Shown here one piece after another: positions 53,688 to 62,361 of a stretch of 64,000 bases of DNA. Under the pieces are notes generated by a model. That model made no database searches. It was not told the DNA's origin and was given only the letters and a program-made list of their open reading frames with translations. A program made the translations under genes and the position numbers. Origin of the DNA: Rhodococcus sp. B7740 (GTDB lineage Bacteria > Actinomycetota > Actinomycetes > Mycobacteriales > Mycobacteriaceae); NCBI RefSeq assembly GCF_000954115.1, contig NZ_CP010797.1, positions 3,410,001 through 3,474,000 on the forward strand, read 5' to 3'. The stretch's first letter is position 1. Each line of letters opens with the position of its first letter.

Positions 53688-54430
53688 AGAACGCATTCGA
53701 TGCCGAAACCGATGTCGGCACAGCCGAATCGGACTGGATGTCGGCCGACTGGTCCATTCCCGGCCTGCAGTGGAAGGACGTCCTCACCATGGTCGTCGTC
53801 GCCCCGCACCCGGACGACGAGGTGCTCGGCGTCGGCGGCCTGCTCTCTCTGGCTGCGGCATCGGGCGTCGATGTTCGGGTGGTCGCCGTGACCGACGGCG
53901 ACGGCTCCCATCCCGGTTCCCCCACCGTCACGGCAGAGGATCTGCGTGCGCGTCGCCCCGCCGAGTCCGAGCGCGCGTTGGCCGAATTGGGGATCGACCA
54001 CTCCCCGATCCGTCTGCAGATCGCCGACGGTGACGTCGAGAACCACGAGAGCGCGGTGGCCGATGCGCTGATGCCGCTGCTCGACGCCACCCCCGGCACC
54101 TGGTGTCTGACGCCGTGGCGCGGGGACGGCCATCCCGACCACGAAGCCACCGCGCGGGCCTGTCTCACCGCGGCGAACGCCGTCGGGATACCGGTGGTGG
54201 AGTACCCGATCTGGATGTGGCACTGGGCAACTCCGAATCATCCTGCCGTGCCGTGGACACGTGGACGCCGCATCGACCTGCCGCCGCACACCCTCGACGC
54301 CAAACGAGCGTCGATCGAGCAGTTCGATTCGCAGATCCGCCCATTGTCCGATCACCCTGCGGACCGAGCGGTGTTGCCGCCGCACATATTGGCTCGGTAC
54401 CGGCGACCGTTCGAGGTGGTGTTCGCGTGA
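53681..54430 (+). CDS. PIG-L family N-acetylglucosamine-type deacetylase
   Basis: 249 residues. The zinc motif APHPDDE lies at 41-47, the second ligand is in GDGHPDHEATARAC, and VVAVTDGDGSHPGS fits the family. These enzymes remove an N-acetyl group from a glycosylated lipid, sugar or glycoconjugate. The start is an unusual TTG at 53681 with AGGAGG seven bases before it, so I trust it. It overlaps the upstream gene by seven bases and the methyltransferase start by four (GTGA). The MshB/Mca deacetylases of mycothiol metabolism are relatives, but the context here differs. Confidence 0.87.
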   Translation: MVENAFDAETDVGTAESDWMSADWSIPGLQWKDVLTMVVVAPHPDDEVLGVGGLLSLAAASGVDVRVVAVTDGDGSHPGSPTVTAEDLRARRPAESERALAELGIDHSPIRLQIADGDVENHESAVADALMPLLDATPGTWCLTPWRGDGHPDHEATARACLTAANAVGIPVVEYPIWMWHWATPNHPAVPWTRGRRIDLPPHTLDAKRASIEQFDSQIRPLSDHPADRAVLPPHILARYRRPFEVVFA

Positions 54431-55074
54431 GCGAGGGTTCTCGGACAAGCCTCGGCGCCGAGTACTTCCGCACCGTCTATGCGGACAAGGACGATCCGTT
54501 CATGCTCGACAGCAAGTGGTACGAGCGTCGCAAATACGCGCTGACCATGGCCTCGCTGCCGAAACCGCAGTATCGGCGCGCGCTCGAACCCGGCTGCTCC
54601 ATCGGGGTGCTCACCGAACAGTTGGCGATCCGGTGCGATCACGTGGTCTCGACCGATGTGGTGCACAGCGCCCTCGATTCGGCACGGAGGCGCGTAGGTG
54701 ACACTGCTGCAGTCGAATTCGCGCTGTGGTCGCTGTCCGACAACTGGTCGACCCTACCCACATCCGAAGCGACGTTCGATCTCGTCGTCATCAGCGAGGT
54801 CGGGTACTACCTCGACGCCGACGACCTGTCGTCGGCGATGAGGCGCGTCGTCGAGCACCTCGAAGCCGAGGGCACCCTGGTGGCCGCACACTGGCGTCAC
54901 GACGTGGACGACTACCCGATCTCGGGTGACCGCGTTCACGAGATCATCGCCGCCACACCGGGATTGGCACTACTGAGTCGCTATCTGGACGAGGACGTCC
55001 GGATCGAGGTCTTCGTCGCCTCGGACGGCCCGGCCGTGTCGGTCGCGAGCACCGACGGCCTCGACGTGCGGTGA
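54427..55074 (+). CDS. SAM-dependent methyltransferase, NodS family
   Basis: 215 residues. SAM motif I is ALEPGCSIGVLTEQLA (52-67), with the NodS-type lead DPFMLDSKWYERRKYALTMASLP (23-45) and FDLVVISEVGYYLD. NodS methylates the deacetylated amino group of chitooligosaccharide Nod factors. Here the gene follows a deacetylase and a GT2 enzyme, as nodB and nodC do around nodS in rhizobia. The GTG at 54427 overlaps the deacetylase stop. Its stop is six bases from the convergent ANTAR gene. Confidence 0.87.
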   Translation: MSEGSRTSLGAEYFRTVYADKDDPFMLDSKWYERRKYALTMASLPKPQYRRALEPGCSIGVLTEQLAIRCDHVVSTDVVHSALDSARRRVGDTAAVEFALWSLSDNWSTLPTSEATFDLVVISEVGYYLDADDLSSAMRRVVEHLEAEGTLVAAHWRHDVDDYPISGDRVHEIIAATPGLALLSRYLDEDVRIEVFVASDGPAVSVASTDGLDVR

Positions 55075-55080
55075 ATCGAC

Positions 55081-55818
55081 TCAGTCGGACGATTCGGCCG
55101 CGTCGGCGACCAGCTGCGCGGCGAGGTCGGCGAGCTTGACGTTGGTGTCCTGCGAGAGCTTGGCCAACAAAGCGAATGCTGCCTGCGAGTTCAGGTTGTA
55201 GCGCTCCATCAGCATGCCCTTGGCCTGACCGATCAGGTCTCGGCTCGTCAATGCCGCCCGGATCTGCTGTTCTTCACGCGCGGTGGAGAACGCGATGGCC
55301 GCGTGCGCAGCGAACAGCGAACCGATCGATTCGGCCTCGGCCGAGAAGGCGTTCGTTCGGGTGGAGTGGAGGTTCAACGCGCCGAAGTTGAAGCCCTCGA
55401 CGTAGAGCTGGAAGCAGATCATGCTCTTGACACCCAGCGCCGAGGCGGCGACGGTGAACTGTGGCCAGCGAGAATCGCTGTCCATGTCGTCGATCCTGAT
55501 GGTGGTCTGTTCGATCGCCGATTCGAGGCAGGGACCTTCGCCCAGCTGCTCCTGGATCGTGTCGCAGTGGCCCGCCACCTCGCCGACGAGGGCCGCACTG
55601 TGCACGAACTTGCCCTGCAACACCGTCGTGATGGACGCGAATTCGGCGGACGGGATGTTGGCCACCGCCGCCTCGGTGATCGTGGCCAGGACCCGATCGG
55701 GATCGGAGTGCTGGCGACGTAGTCTCTCGGCGACCTCGGCCAGTCGTCGGCTGAGCTCGAAGTCCGTGACGCGCGGATGGGCGGTCGAGTCCAGTGTCTG
55801 CTCGCTGATGGCGGTCAC
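55081..55818 (-). CDS. GAF and ANTAR domain-containing RNA-binding regulator
   Basis: 245 residues. A GAF sensor (about 30-175) has LGEGPCLESAIEQTTIRIDDMDSDSRWP; the ANTAR domain (about 182-240) has RDLIGQAKGMLMERYNLNSQAAFALLAKLSQDTNVKLADLA. ANTAR proteins bind two-hexaloop RNA hairpins to prevent transcription termination. I did not find such hairpins near this gene. It converges with the NodS-like gene, six bases apart, so transcription of one might interfere with the other. Confidence 0.92.
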   Translation of the reverse strand: MTAISEQTLDSTAHPRVTDFELSRRLAEVAERLRRQHSDPDRVLATITEAAVANIPSAEFASITTVLQGKFVHSAALVGEVAGHCDTIQEQLGEGPCLESAIEQTTIRIDDMDSDSRWPQFTVAASALGVKSMICFQLYVEGFNFGALNLHSTRTNAFSAEAESIGSLFAAHAAIAFSTAREEQQIRAALTSRDLIGQAKGMLMERYNLNSQAAFALLAKLSQDTNVKLADLAAQLVADAAESSD

Positions 55819-55916
55819 CTCGTCCTGCTGCGCCGGGGCGCGTCCCGGTATCGGCGAAGTGCCGACACCACAGGATACGCCCCGGCTGCAAAACTGCGAG
55901 GACCGTTAGCCGGGCA

Positions 55917-56942
55917 TCAGAGTGTGCTGGGGGCGATCAGCGAGTGGACGAATCCGATCTTCTTCACGACGGTCGCAGGCAGCACGAACGGGTAGAGGTC
56001 CTGGTGGCCCATCGACCGGTTGATCTGGTTCAGTGCCCACGACAACGGCAGCCACCACTCGATGATCTGATCGAAACCGACGTCACCCGGCAGCGGGCTC
56101 TCCAGCGTCGAACCGGCCGGGGCCATACCGAAGGCTGCAGCCGTGTCGAGCGTGTCGCGGATGTGGAGATAGTGCGCGAACGTTTCGGCCCAGTCCTCGG
56201 CGGGGTGCATGGTGGCGTAGGAGGAGACGTAATCGTCCTCCCAGTTGGCCGGCGCACCCTCGCTGTAGTGGCGATCGAGTGCGGCCTGGTAGTCGGAATC
56301 CGGATCGCCGAAGAGCTCCTCGAACGCCGCACGATGCTCACCGTTGCCGACCAGCACCATCTGGTAATAATGGCCGATCTCGTGACGGAAGTGTCCGACC
56401 AGGGTGCGATACGGCTCGGACATCGCCACACGCAACTGTTCGCGGTGCACGTCGTCGCCCTCGGCGAGGTCGAGGGTGATCAGACCGTTGTCGTGTCCGG
56501 TCATCACCTGCTGGTTCGCGCTCGAGAGCAGATCGAACGTCAGTCCCGTCGTTTCGTCCTCGTCCCGGCCGACGATGGGCAGGCCCAATTCGGTCAGTTC
56601 GAGTACGACTCGACGCTTGTTGGTCTCGGCGTCCGCGTAGGCGGCCATCGCGTCGACGTCGTCGTCGGCGGGGCGAGTACGCGTGAGTCGGCACGACACG
56701 CAGAGATCGTCGCTGTCGTCGGTGTCGACGAGCCAGTTGCAGCGCGCAGTGTTGAGGTTGGCGCACATCTTCCACGTGGTGCCGTCCACCTCGGCCTCGG
56801 CGACGCCGTCGTCGGCCTTGTCGGGGAGCACCAGCAGAGCTCTGCTCGGCAGATGGAAGCCGAGCGCGCTCGAGCAGCTCAGACACAGTGAGTTCTCGAA
56901 CGACAGCTTCTGTCCGCATTTGCGGCAGATGAAATCACGCAT
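55917..56942 (-). CDS. Zinc-ribbon, zinc-binding metallopeptidase (DUF2248/Peptidase_Mx-like)
   Basis: 341 residues. Eight cysteines form two CxxC-type ribbons (6, 9, 20, 23 and 60, 68, 81, 84). The peptidase motif is HEIGHYY at 187-193. The family is mostly uncharacterised; HExxH with a later Glu near AEDWAETFAHYLH is the likely third ligand. AAGGA lies seven bases before the ATG at 56942. It is divergent from the NhaA gene; a palindrome CTCGCCGTGCGGCGAG lies in that gap at 57034-57049. Confidence 0.85.
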   Translation of the reverse strand: MRDFICRKCGQKLSFENSLCLSCSSALGFHLPSRALLVLPDKADDGVAEAEVDGTTWKMCANLNTARCNWLVDTDDSDDLCVSCRLTRTRPADDDVDAMAAYADAETNKRRVVLELTELGLPIVGRDEDETTGLTFDLLSSANQQVMTGHDNGLITLDLAEGDDVHREQLRVAMSEPYRTLVGHFRHEIGHYYQMVLVGNGEHRAAFEELFGDPDSDYQAALDRHYSEGAPANWEDDYVSSYATMHPAEDWAETFAHYLHIRDTLDTAAAFGMAPAGSTLESPLPGDVGFDQIIEWWLPLSWALNQINRSMGHQDLYPFVLPATVVKKIGFVHSLIAPSTL

Positions 56943-57164
56943 GGATGTTCCTTCGTGGCAGGGGTGAGTCGGGCTCGTATTCCCGTTTCCGGACGGACTA
57001 ATGCCGTTCGTCGAATATGTTGTGTACATCTCCCTCGCCGTGCGGCGAGTTCGACAGCGCAATAACGTTACTCTGCGGGCTGTCACCTGCAAGGAAGCAA
57101 ACCGTCGACCCACACGTTGGTACAGACTGCTTCACAACACTCTTCGAGAGGATGCGGGCCGCAG

Positions 57165-59021
57165 ATGGCAGATCAGATCACGCCGACGAATCGGCCCATG
57201 GCACGTTTCGCCGAACGGATCTCGCGGGCCCGCGGCGAGAAGAACAGCGAAACCCTGGCGGCGGGCTTCCTGCTCGCAGCGACACTGATCGCGCTGATCT
57301 GGGCCAACTCACCCTTCGGCGAGACCTACCAGTCGTTCTGGCACACCGAACTCTCCGTCACCGTCGGCGAGCACGGCATCTCCCTCGACCTCGCCCACTG
57401 GGTCAACGACGGGCTCATGGCGTTGTTCTTCTTCGTCGTCGGGCTCGAGGTCAAGCGTGAGTTCGCGATGGGTGAGCTCACCGACCGATCTCGTGCCGCC
57501 ATCCCGATCGTCGCGGCGGTTGCCGGTCTGGCCGCGCCGGCGTTGCTGTTTCTCGCCTTCAATCCGTCCGGGCCCGCCGCCCAGGCATGGGGCGTCGTGA
57601 TCTCGACCGACACCGCGTTCCTCCTCGGGGCACTCGCCGTCCTCGGCCCGAAGAAGGCCGCTCGGTTGCGCATCTTCCTGCTCACGCTCGCTGTCGCGGA
57701 CGATGTGGGCGCGCTGGCGATCATCGCCTTCTTCTACACCGACAACCTCGACGTGGTGCCGTTGGTGCTGGCGTTCGTCGGTCTGGCGCTGATCTTCCTA
57801 CTGCGTCGGCTCGAGGTGTGGCGCGGCGTCGGGTACTTCGTCGTTGCAATGTTCACCTGGGTTGCGATGTACGAGTCCGGAGTTCACCCCACCCTCGCGG
57901 GAGTGATGATCGCGTTGATTCTTCCGGTCTATCCGCCGCGCCGCACCGAGGTGGAACGCGCGGCGGATCTGACACGCGCGTTCCGGCAGTCGCCCAATCC
58001 CGAATACGCCCGAGCCGCCCGTCTCGGACTCGATCGCGCGGTGTCGGTCAACGAACGTCTCATGCGGCTCTACCAGCCGTACACGGCCTTCATCATCGTG
58101 CCGATCTTCGCGCTCGCCAACGCCGGAGTCGTGCTGAGCTCGGACACTCTGAAAGCCGCGTCGACCTCGACGCTCACCTGGGGCATCATCGCCGGTCTCG
58201 TTCTCGGCAAGCTGGTCGGAATCACCGCTGCATCTGCTGTTTTCGCGAAGTTGAGACCGTCCTCCCTGGCTCCAGGACTGACGCTCTCCCACATCGCAGG
58301 CGGTGCCGCGATGTCCGGAATCGGATTCACGATTTCGTTGTTCATCATCGATCTCGCGCTCGACGACCCGTTGCTGGCCGACGAAGCACGGGTCGGCGTG
58401 TTGGTGGCCTCGGTGATCGCCGCACTGCTCGGCTGGGTCCTCTTCCGGATCGACGAGAAGATTCATCCTCCGAAAGCCGAAGCATCCCTGCGCATTCTGC
58501 GTCCGGTCGACGCCAAGCGCGATCACATCCGCGGCCCGGTGGACGCACCACTGACCATCGTGGAGTACGCGGACTTCGAATGCCCGTTCTGCAGCAAAGC
58601 AACCGGCAGCGTCGCCGAGGTACGCAAGCACTTCGGCGACGACCTTCAGTACGTCTACCGGCACCTGCCGCTCGACGACTATCACCCACACGCTCGCTAC
58701 GCGGCATACGCCAGCGAGGCCGCAGCCGCGCAGGGCAAGTTCTGGGAGATGGCCGACGTGTTGTTCCGTAACAGCGACGCCCTCGAGCCCGACGACATCG
58801 ACGGCTACGCACGTGAACTCGGCCTGGACATGGACAGATTCGAGGACGACATCCGCACCGGCGACTACGTGGTACGCGTCGAGGACGACGAACTCGACGC
58901 CACCTCCTCGGACGTCGACGGCACCCCGACGTTCTACCTGGGACGCGGCGACAAGAACCTCACCCGACACATCGGACCGTACGATGCGGCGACATTGATC
59001 CGGGAGCTCGAATCCATGTGA
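57165..59021 (+). CDS. nhaA: NhaA-type Na+/H+ antiporter fused to a thioredoxin/DsbA-like domain
   Basis: 618 residues. Residues about 30-425 hold the NhaA antiporter with about 12 helices and the key ADDVGALAI Asp-Asp pair in helix V. A linker ([32 protein letters not shown]) leads to a C-terminal DsbA-like domain with CPFC at 473-476 and the cis-Pro GTPTFYL. The fusion is known in other actinomycetes. The antiporter expels sodium for protons; the thioredoxin part probably handles disulfides outside the membrane. Start chosen at ATG 57165. Confidence 0.9.
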   Translation: MADQITPTNRPMARFAERISRARGEKNSETLAAGFLLAATLIALIWANSPFGETYQSFWHTELSVTVGEHGISLDLAHWVNDGLMALFFFVVGLEVKREFAMGELTDRSRAAIPIVAAVAGLAAPALLFLAFNPSGPAAQAWGVVISTDTAFLLGALAVLGPKKAARLRIFLLTLAVADDVGALAIIAFFYTDNLDVVPLVLAFVGLALIFLLRRLEVWRGVGYFVVAMFTWVAMYESGVHPTLAGVMIALILPVYPPRRTEVERAADLTRAFRQSPNPEYARAARLGLDRAVSVNERLMRLYQPYTAFIIVPIFALANAGVVLSSDTLKAASTSTLTWGIIAGLVLGKLVGITAASAVFAKLRPSSLAPGLTLSHIAGGAAMSGIGFTISLFIIDLALDDPLLADEARVGVLVASVIAALLGWVLFRIDEKIHPPKAEASLRILRPVDAKRDHIRGPVDAPLTIVEYADFECPFCSKATGSVAEVRKHFGDDLQYVYRHLPLDDYHPHARYAAYASEAAAAQGKFWEMADVLFRNSDALEPDDIDGYARELGLDMDRFEDDIRTGDYVVRVEDDELDATSSDVDGTPTFYLGRGDKNLTRHIGPYDAATLIRELESM

Positions 59022-59116
59022 TCGTGGGCAGGGTGGAAGAAATTCACACTCCACCGAAGCCGACCGGCCGGTATGCTGCAGTGAGGCGTACAGAACCGAG
59101 GTGGAGGGGATCGACC

Positions 59117-59767
59117 GTGGACGCAGAATCCGCGCGCGCGGTAACGGGAGCGATCGCACTGACACTGTTCGTGCTGTCGCTGACGGTATGGGTGACCGCA
59201 TTGGCGACCAAAGACCCGGAGCAAGAACCCAATTCGCTGATCGGCATCAAGACGCGGGCAACCAAGTCCAGCAAGAAAGCCTGGGTCGCCGGCCATCGAG
59301 CCGCGTATGCGTACATGATGGCAGGTGCCACCCATTGCCTCGCATCAGCGGTGTCGATCGCAGGGCTACTGGTCCTGGGCTCGGTCCCCGCCACGACCAT
59401 GCTGACGCTCTCGGTGGTCCTGGCACTCGGCGGAGCCGTCATTCTCACGACGAGCGGCATCAAAGCCGACCGCGAAGCGAAACGACACGTGGGCACGGTG
59501 TGGTCGACCTGCTCGAGGATCAGCTGTCCGTGCGATTCCCCTCCGCATCCCAGTGCTCGGCAACCTTTTTCGAGGGCTGCACTCGTGGCGGTTCTCCGGG
59601 CATCTTGGGGTAATCGGGCGGGAAGTTCAGCTCTCCGCCGGGCAGGGTTTCCCACAGGTGCAGAAGAGGTTCGAGGGAGTAGGCCTGCTCGTCCATATCG
59701 GCCCACGGGTCGCCGTCCCGAACAAGCTCCGCCACCGTCACGAGGTTGTATTCACGTGGATCGGTGA
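59117..59767 (+). CDS. SdpI-family membrane protein, possibly read through its stop
   Basis: 216 residues by frame. Two or three hydrophobic helices (about 10-30 and 60-110) and the motif NSLIGIKTRATKSSKKAWVAGHRAAYAYM are SdpI-like (a family of immunity/membrane stress proteins). After DREAKRH near residue 122 the sequence turns Pro/Arg/Ser-rich and overlaps Prim-PolC antisense over 248 bases (59520-59767). The natural stop is probably near 59490 and has been lost or displaced by a frameshift. The GTG at 59117 has GGAGGGGA six bases before it. Confidence 0.6.
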   Translation: MDAESARAVTGAIALTLFVLSLTVWVTALATKDPEQEPNSLIGIKTRATKSSKKAWVAGHRAAYAYMMAGATHCLASAVSIAGLLVLGSVPATTMLTLSVVLALGGAVILTTSGIKADREAKRHVGTVWSTCSRISCPCDSPPHPSARQPFSRAALVAVLRASWGNRAGSSALRRAGFPTGAEEVRGSRPARPYRPTGRRPEQAPPPSRGCIHVDR

Positions 59768-60605
59768 CGTCGGCCAACTGTGACCACGCCATCGGAGTGC
59801 TCACCGTCGCGCCCGGTCGAGCCCGCAGACTCCAGGCGCTGGCGATGGTTCGGTCGCGGTTGTTCTGGTTGTAGTCGATGAAGATGCGTTCTCCGCGTTC
59901 CTCTTTCCACCAGTTGGTGGTCACCCCGTCGTCGCGTCGTTCGAGTTCTCGACCCAGACCGATGGCCGCGTGACGCACCTGCTCGAAGGTGTACTGCGGC
60001 TCGATGCGAACGTAGATGTGGATACCCCGATTCCCGCTCGTCTTCGGATATCCCCGTAAGCCCAACTCCTCCAACAGCTCTCGCGTCACATCGGCTACTC
60101 GCAGCGCGTCCGAGAACGTGGTACCCGGTTGTGGATCGAGATCGAGACGCAACTCGTCGGGATGGTCGACGTCCGGTCGACGGACCGGCCACGGATGAAA
60201 CGTCAACGTACCCATCTGCGCCGCCCACACCAGCGACGCGGGTTCGGACGGACACAGTTCCTCGGCGGTGCGCTTGCTGGGGAACGCGATCTTCACCGTC
60301 TCTATCCACTCGGGAGCGCCCTTGGGCAACCGCTTCTGGTAGAAGCCGTCGCCGTCCTTGTCCTGGGGGCCGTGGGCCAACCGCATGCCCTCGCGATAGC
60401 CGTCGGGCCACCGTTCCATCGCGGTGGGGCGGTCTCCGATCGCCCGCATCAGCGGCTCCCCGACGGCCGCGAAGTACTCGCACACCTGCAGTTTGGTGAT
60501 CTCCGGAGTACGTTCGGTCGCCTCGTAGATCACGCGATCGGGGCTCGACACTCGTACTTCGCGCTCGCCGACCTGCACGAACGCGGGAGGCGTTTTCGCG
60601 GCCAT
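59520..60605 (-). CDS. Primase-polymerase (Prim-PolC / LigD PolDom-like)
   Basis: 361 residues of the archaeo-eukaryotic primase type. The catalytic Asp pair is in RLDLDPQPGTT (Asp155, Asp157), with KTSGNRGIHIYVRIEP as the substrate-binding strand and TAMERWPDGYREG upstream. In mycobacteria the orthologue Prim-PolC works with LigC in base-excision repair gap filling. It is operonic with a DNA ligase two bases upstream, as in that arrangement. The ATG at 60605 gives the usual start. The 3' end overlaps the SdpI-like frame antisense. Confidence 0.9.
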   Translation of the reverse strand: MAAKTPPAFVQVGEREVRVSSPDRVIYEATERTPEITKLQVCEYFAAVGEPLMRAIGDRPTAMERWPDGYREGMRLAHGPQDKDGDGFYQKRLPKGAPEWIETVKIAFPSKRTAEELCPSEPASLVWAAQMGTLTFHPWPVRRPDVDHPDELRLDLDPQPGTTFSDALRVADVTRELLEELGLRGYPKTSGNRGIHIYVRIEPQYTFEQVRHAAIGLGRELERRDDGVTTNWWKEERGERIFIDYNQNNRDRTIASAWSLRARPGATVSTPMAWSQLADVTDPREYNLVTVAELVRDGDPWADMDEQAYSLEPLLHLWETLPGGELNFPPDYPKMPGEPPRVQPSKKVAEHWDAEGNRTDS

Positions 60606-60607
60606 GT

Positions 60608-61666
60608 CTATCGTCCCCCGGCAATCACGTCGGCAACGTCGTAGCGCACCGGAACCTCGAGCTGGTCGTAGGCACACGAGCGTGGATCACGATCGGGCCG
60701 CCAGCGTAGGAACCTGGCCACGTGCCGCAGCCGCGCCCCTTCCATCTGGTCGTAGGCCACCTCGATGACCCGCTCGATGCGCACCGGTATCCAGTTGCGG
60801 TCGTTGGACGAATTCCAGCGGGTCGCCTCACCGTCGTACGTGACGTCGTCACCGAGTCGGAGCGGTTCGAGTTCTTCGAGCAGTTCCAACCGGCGCTTGT
60901 CGGTGAACGCCGACGCACCGCCGATCATCCGCAGATCGTCGCCATCGTAGAGACCGAGCAGCAAGGATCCGATACCGTTGCCGGACTTGTGGATTCGATA
61001 GCCGATCAGCACGCAGTCCGCGGTACGCGCATGCTTGATCTTGATCATCTCGCGCTTGTTCGGCAGATAGATCCCGTCGAGTTTCTTGGCCACCACACCG
61101 TCGAGCCCGGCACCTTCGAAACGCTCGAACCAGTCCTCGGCCACGGCCGCATCATCGGTGGCGGAGGTGACGAAACAACTCGGGCCGCCCGTTCCCACCG
61201 CGTCGAGCAATCTCGCGCGGCGGGTCGAGAACGGCTCGGCCGTCAGATCCTCGTCGCCGACGGCCAACAGATCGAAGCCGATGAACTGCGCCGGAGTCTT
61301 CTCCGCGAGCATCGTCACCCGACTCGCTGCGGGATGAATCCGTTCGGACAGCGACTCCCAGTCGAGGCGCGTGGAACCGTTCTTCTCGCGCGGTACGACG
61401 ATCTCGCCGTCGACGACGATCTTGTCGGGTAGCTCGGCCTTGATCGCCGCCACCAACTCCGGGAAGTAGCGGGCCAGGTCCTTGCCGCCGCGTGACCCGA
61501 GCACCACCTCGTCTCCGTCACGGAAGACGATGGCGCGAAACCCATCCCATTTCGGCTCGTACGACCACACCGCAGGCCCGTCCTCGGGCTGGGCGGGCAC
61601 CACTTTCGCGGCTTTGGCGAGCATCGGTGCAACCGGCACGGCAAGAGGAAGATCCACGCAGTTCAT
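60608..61666 (-). CDS. ligC: ATP-dependent DNA ligase LigC
   Basis: 352 residues. The lysine nucleotidyl-acceptor motif I is EPKWDGFRAIVF (Lys39), then VVDGEIVVP and the later DGVVAKKLDGIYLPNKREMIKIK motifs IV-V. It lacks the polymerase and nuclease domains of LigD and no Ku gene is near, so it is a LigC-type repair ligase rather than the NHEJ enzyme. GAGGCAGG precedes the ATG at 61666. It is divergent from the lipoprotein gene. Confidence 0.92.
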   Translation of the reverse strand: MNCVDLPLAVPVAPMLAKAAKVVPAQPEDGPAVWSYEPKWDGFRAIVFRDGDEVVLGSRGGKDLARYFPELVAAIKAELPDKIVVDGEIVVPREKNGSTRLDWESLSERIHPAASRVTMLAEKTPAQFIGFDLLAVGDEDLTAEPFSTRRARLLDAVGTGGPSCFVTSATDDAAVAEDWFERFEGAGLDGVVAKKLDGIYLPNKREMIKIKHARTADCVLIGYRIHKSGNGIGSLLLGLYDGDDLRMIGGASAFTDKRRLELLEELEPLRLGDDVTYDGEATRWNSSNDRNWIPVRIERVIEVAYDQMEGARLRHVARFLRWRPDRDPRSCAYDQLEVPVRYDVADVIAGGR

Positions 61667-61761
61667 CCTGCCTCATGCAGCCGACAAGCGAGTCGGATAT
61701 TTTCTACACGAGCACGGTCGATGGACACGGCACGCTCGAACCTACGAGGGCAGGACTCACC

Positions 61762-62361
61762 ATGGCGTCATCCAACCGTTCGGTCCGCGCTCTCGTTCTC
61801 GCGCTGTCGTCGTGCGCGGCCCTGCTACTCGGCGGGTGCGCCTCGGAGGTGTCCGGCACCGCCGTCGCGATCTCCGGTGCCACCATTCCCGCCACGACGA
61901 CCACCACCCCTCCCACCACCCCACCGACCACCGACATCGACGACGGCGGCAGTGTCGACATCGACGTGGAAATCGGCGAGTGCGTCAACCTCGGCGGCAC
62001 CGTCGACGAGGCGGCCATCGCCAACGCGACCTGCGGATCTCCGCAGTCCAACTACGTCGTCTTCGCCAAGACGCCCACCTCGGCCGAGTGCCCCGAGGAC
62101 GCCGATCAGTACTACTACGAAACCTACTTCGACATCGAACAGGGAGCGCTGTGCCTCGACATCGACTGGCAGGTCGGTGGATGCATGGACCTCGTCGGTG
62201 AATTCGCCCAGCGGATCGACTGCGCCACCCCCGGTGCCGACACCCGCCGCGTCGTGACCATCCTGCAGGGCACCTCGTCCGTCGACGACTGCCCCGACCC
62301 GGCGCAGTACGGGTTCGAGAAGGACTCACGCAACTTCGTCGTCTGCGTCGAACGGTTGTGA
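61762..62361 (+). CDS. LppU-like lipoprotein
   Basis: 199 residues. Signal with lipobox LGGC (Cys26), followed by a Thr/Pro-rich spacer (ATTTTTPPTTPPTTD) and a compact C-terminal domain with eight cysteines (likely four disulfides) and the sequence GECVNLGGTVDEAAIANATCGSPQSNY. The pattern resembles LppU/SCO3897-type mycobacterial and streptomycete lipoproteins; that link is from memory. Its stop overlaps the MFS start by four bases, so the two are coupled. Confidence 0.72.
   Translation: MASSNRSVRALVLALSSCAALLLGGCASEVSGTAVAISGATIPATTTTTPPTTPPTTDIDDGGSVDIDVEIGECVNLGGTVDEAAIANATCGSPQSNYVVFAKTPTSAECPEDADQYYYETYFDIEQGALCLDIDWQVGGCMDLVGEFAQRIDCATPGADTRRVVTILQGTSSVDDCPDPAQYGFEKDSRNFVVCVERL

Noticed and set aside
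53681..54430. Mycothiol deacetylase MshB or amidase Mca
   Set aside because: Same PIG-L fold, but the neighbours are a GT2 enzyme, a flavoprotein and a NodS-type methyltransferase, not mycothiol genes.
57034..57049. Palindrome CTCGCCGTGCGGCGAG between the metallopeptidase and nhaA genes
   Set aside because: It may be an operator for one of the two divergent genes, but it is a GC-rich, short and imperfect match and no regulator is adjacent, so it is not listed as a feature.
60608..61666. LigD-type non-homologous end-joining ligase
   Set aside because: Polymerase and ligase are separate genes, there is no nuclease domain and no Ku gene nearby; the LigC/Prim-PolC repair pair fits better.
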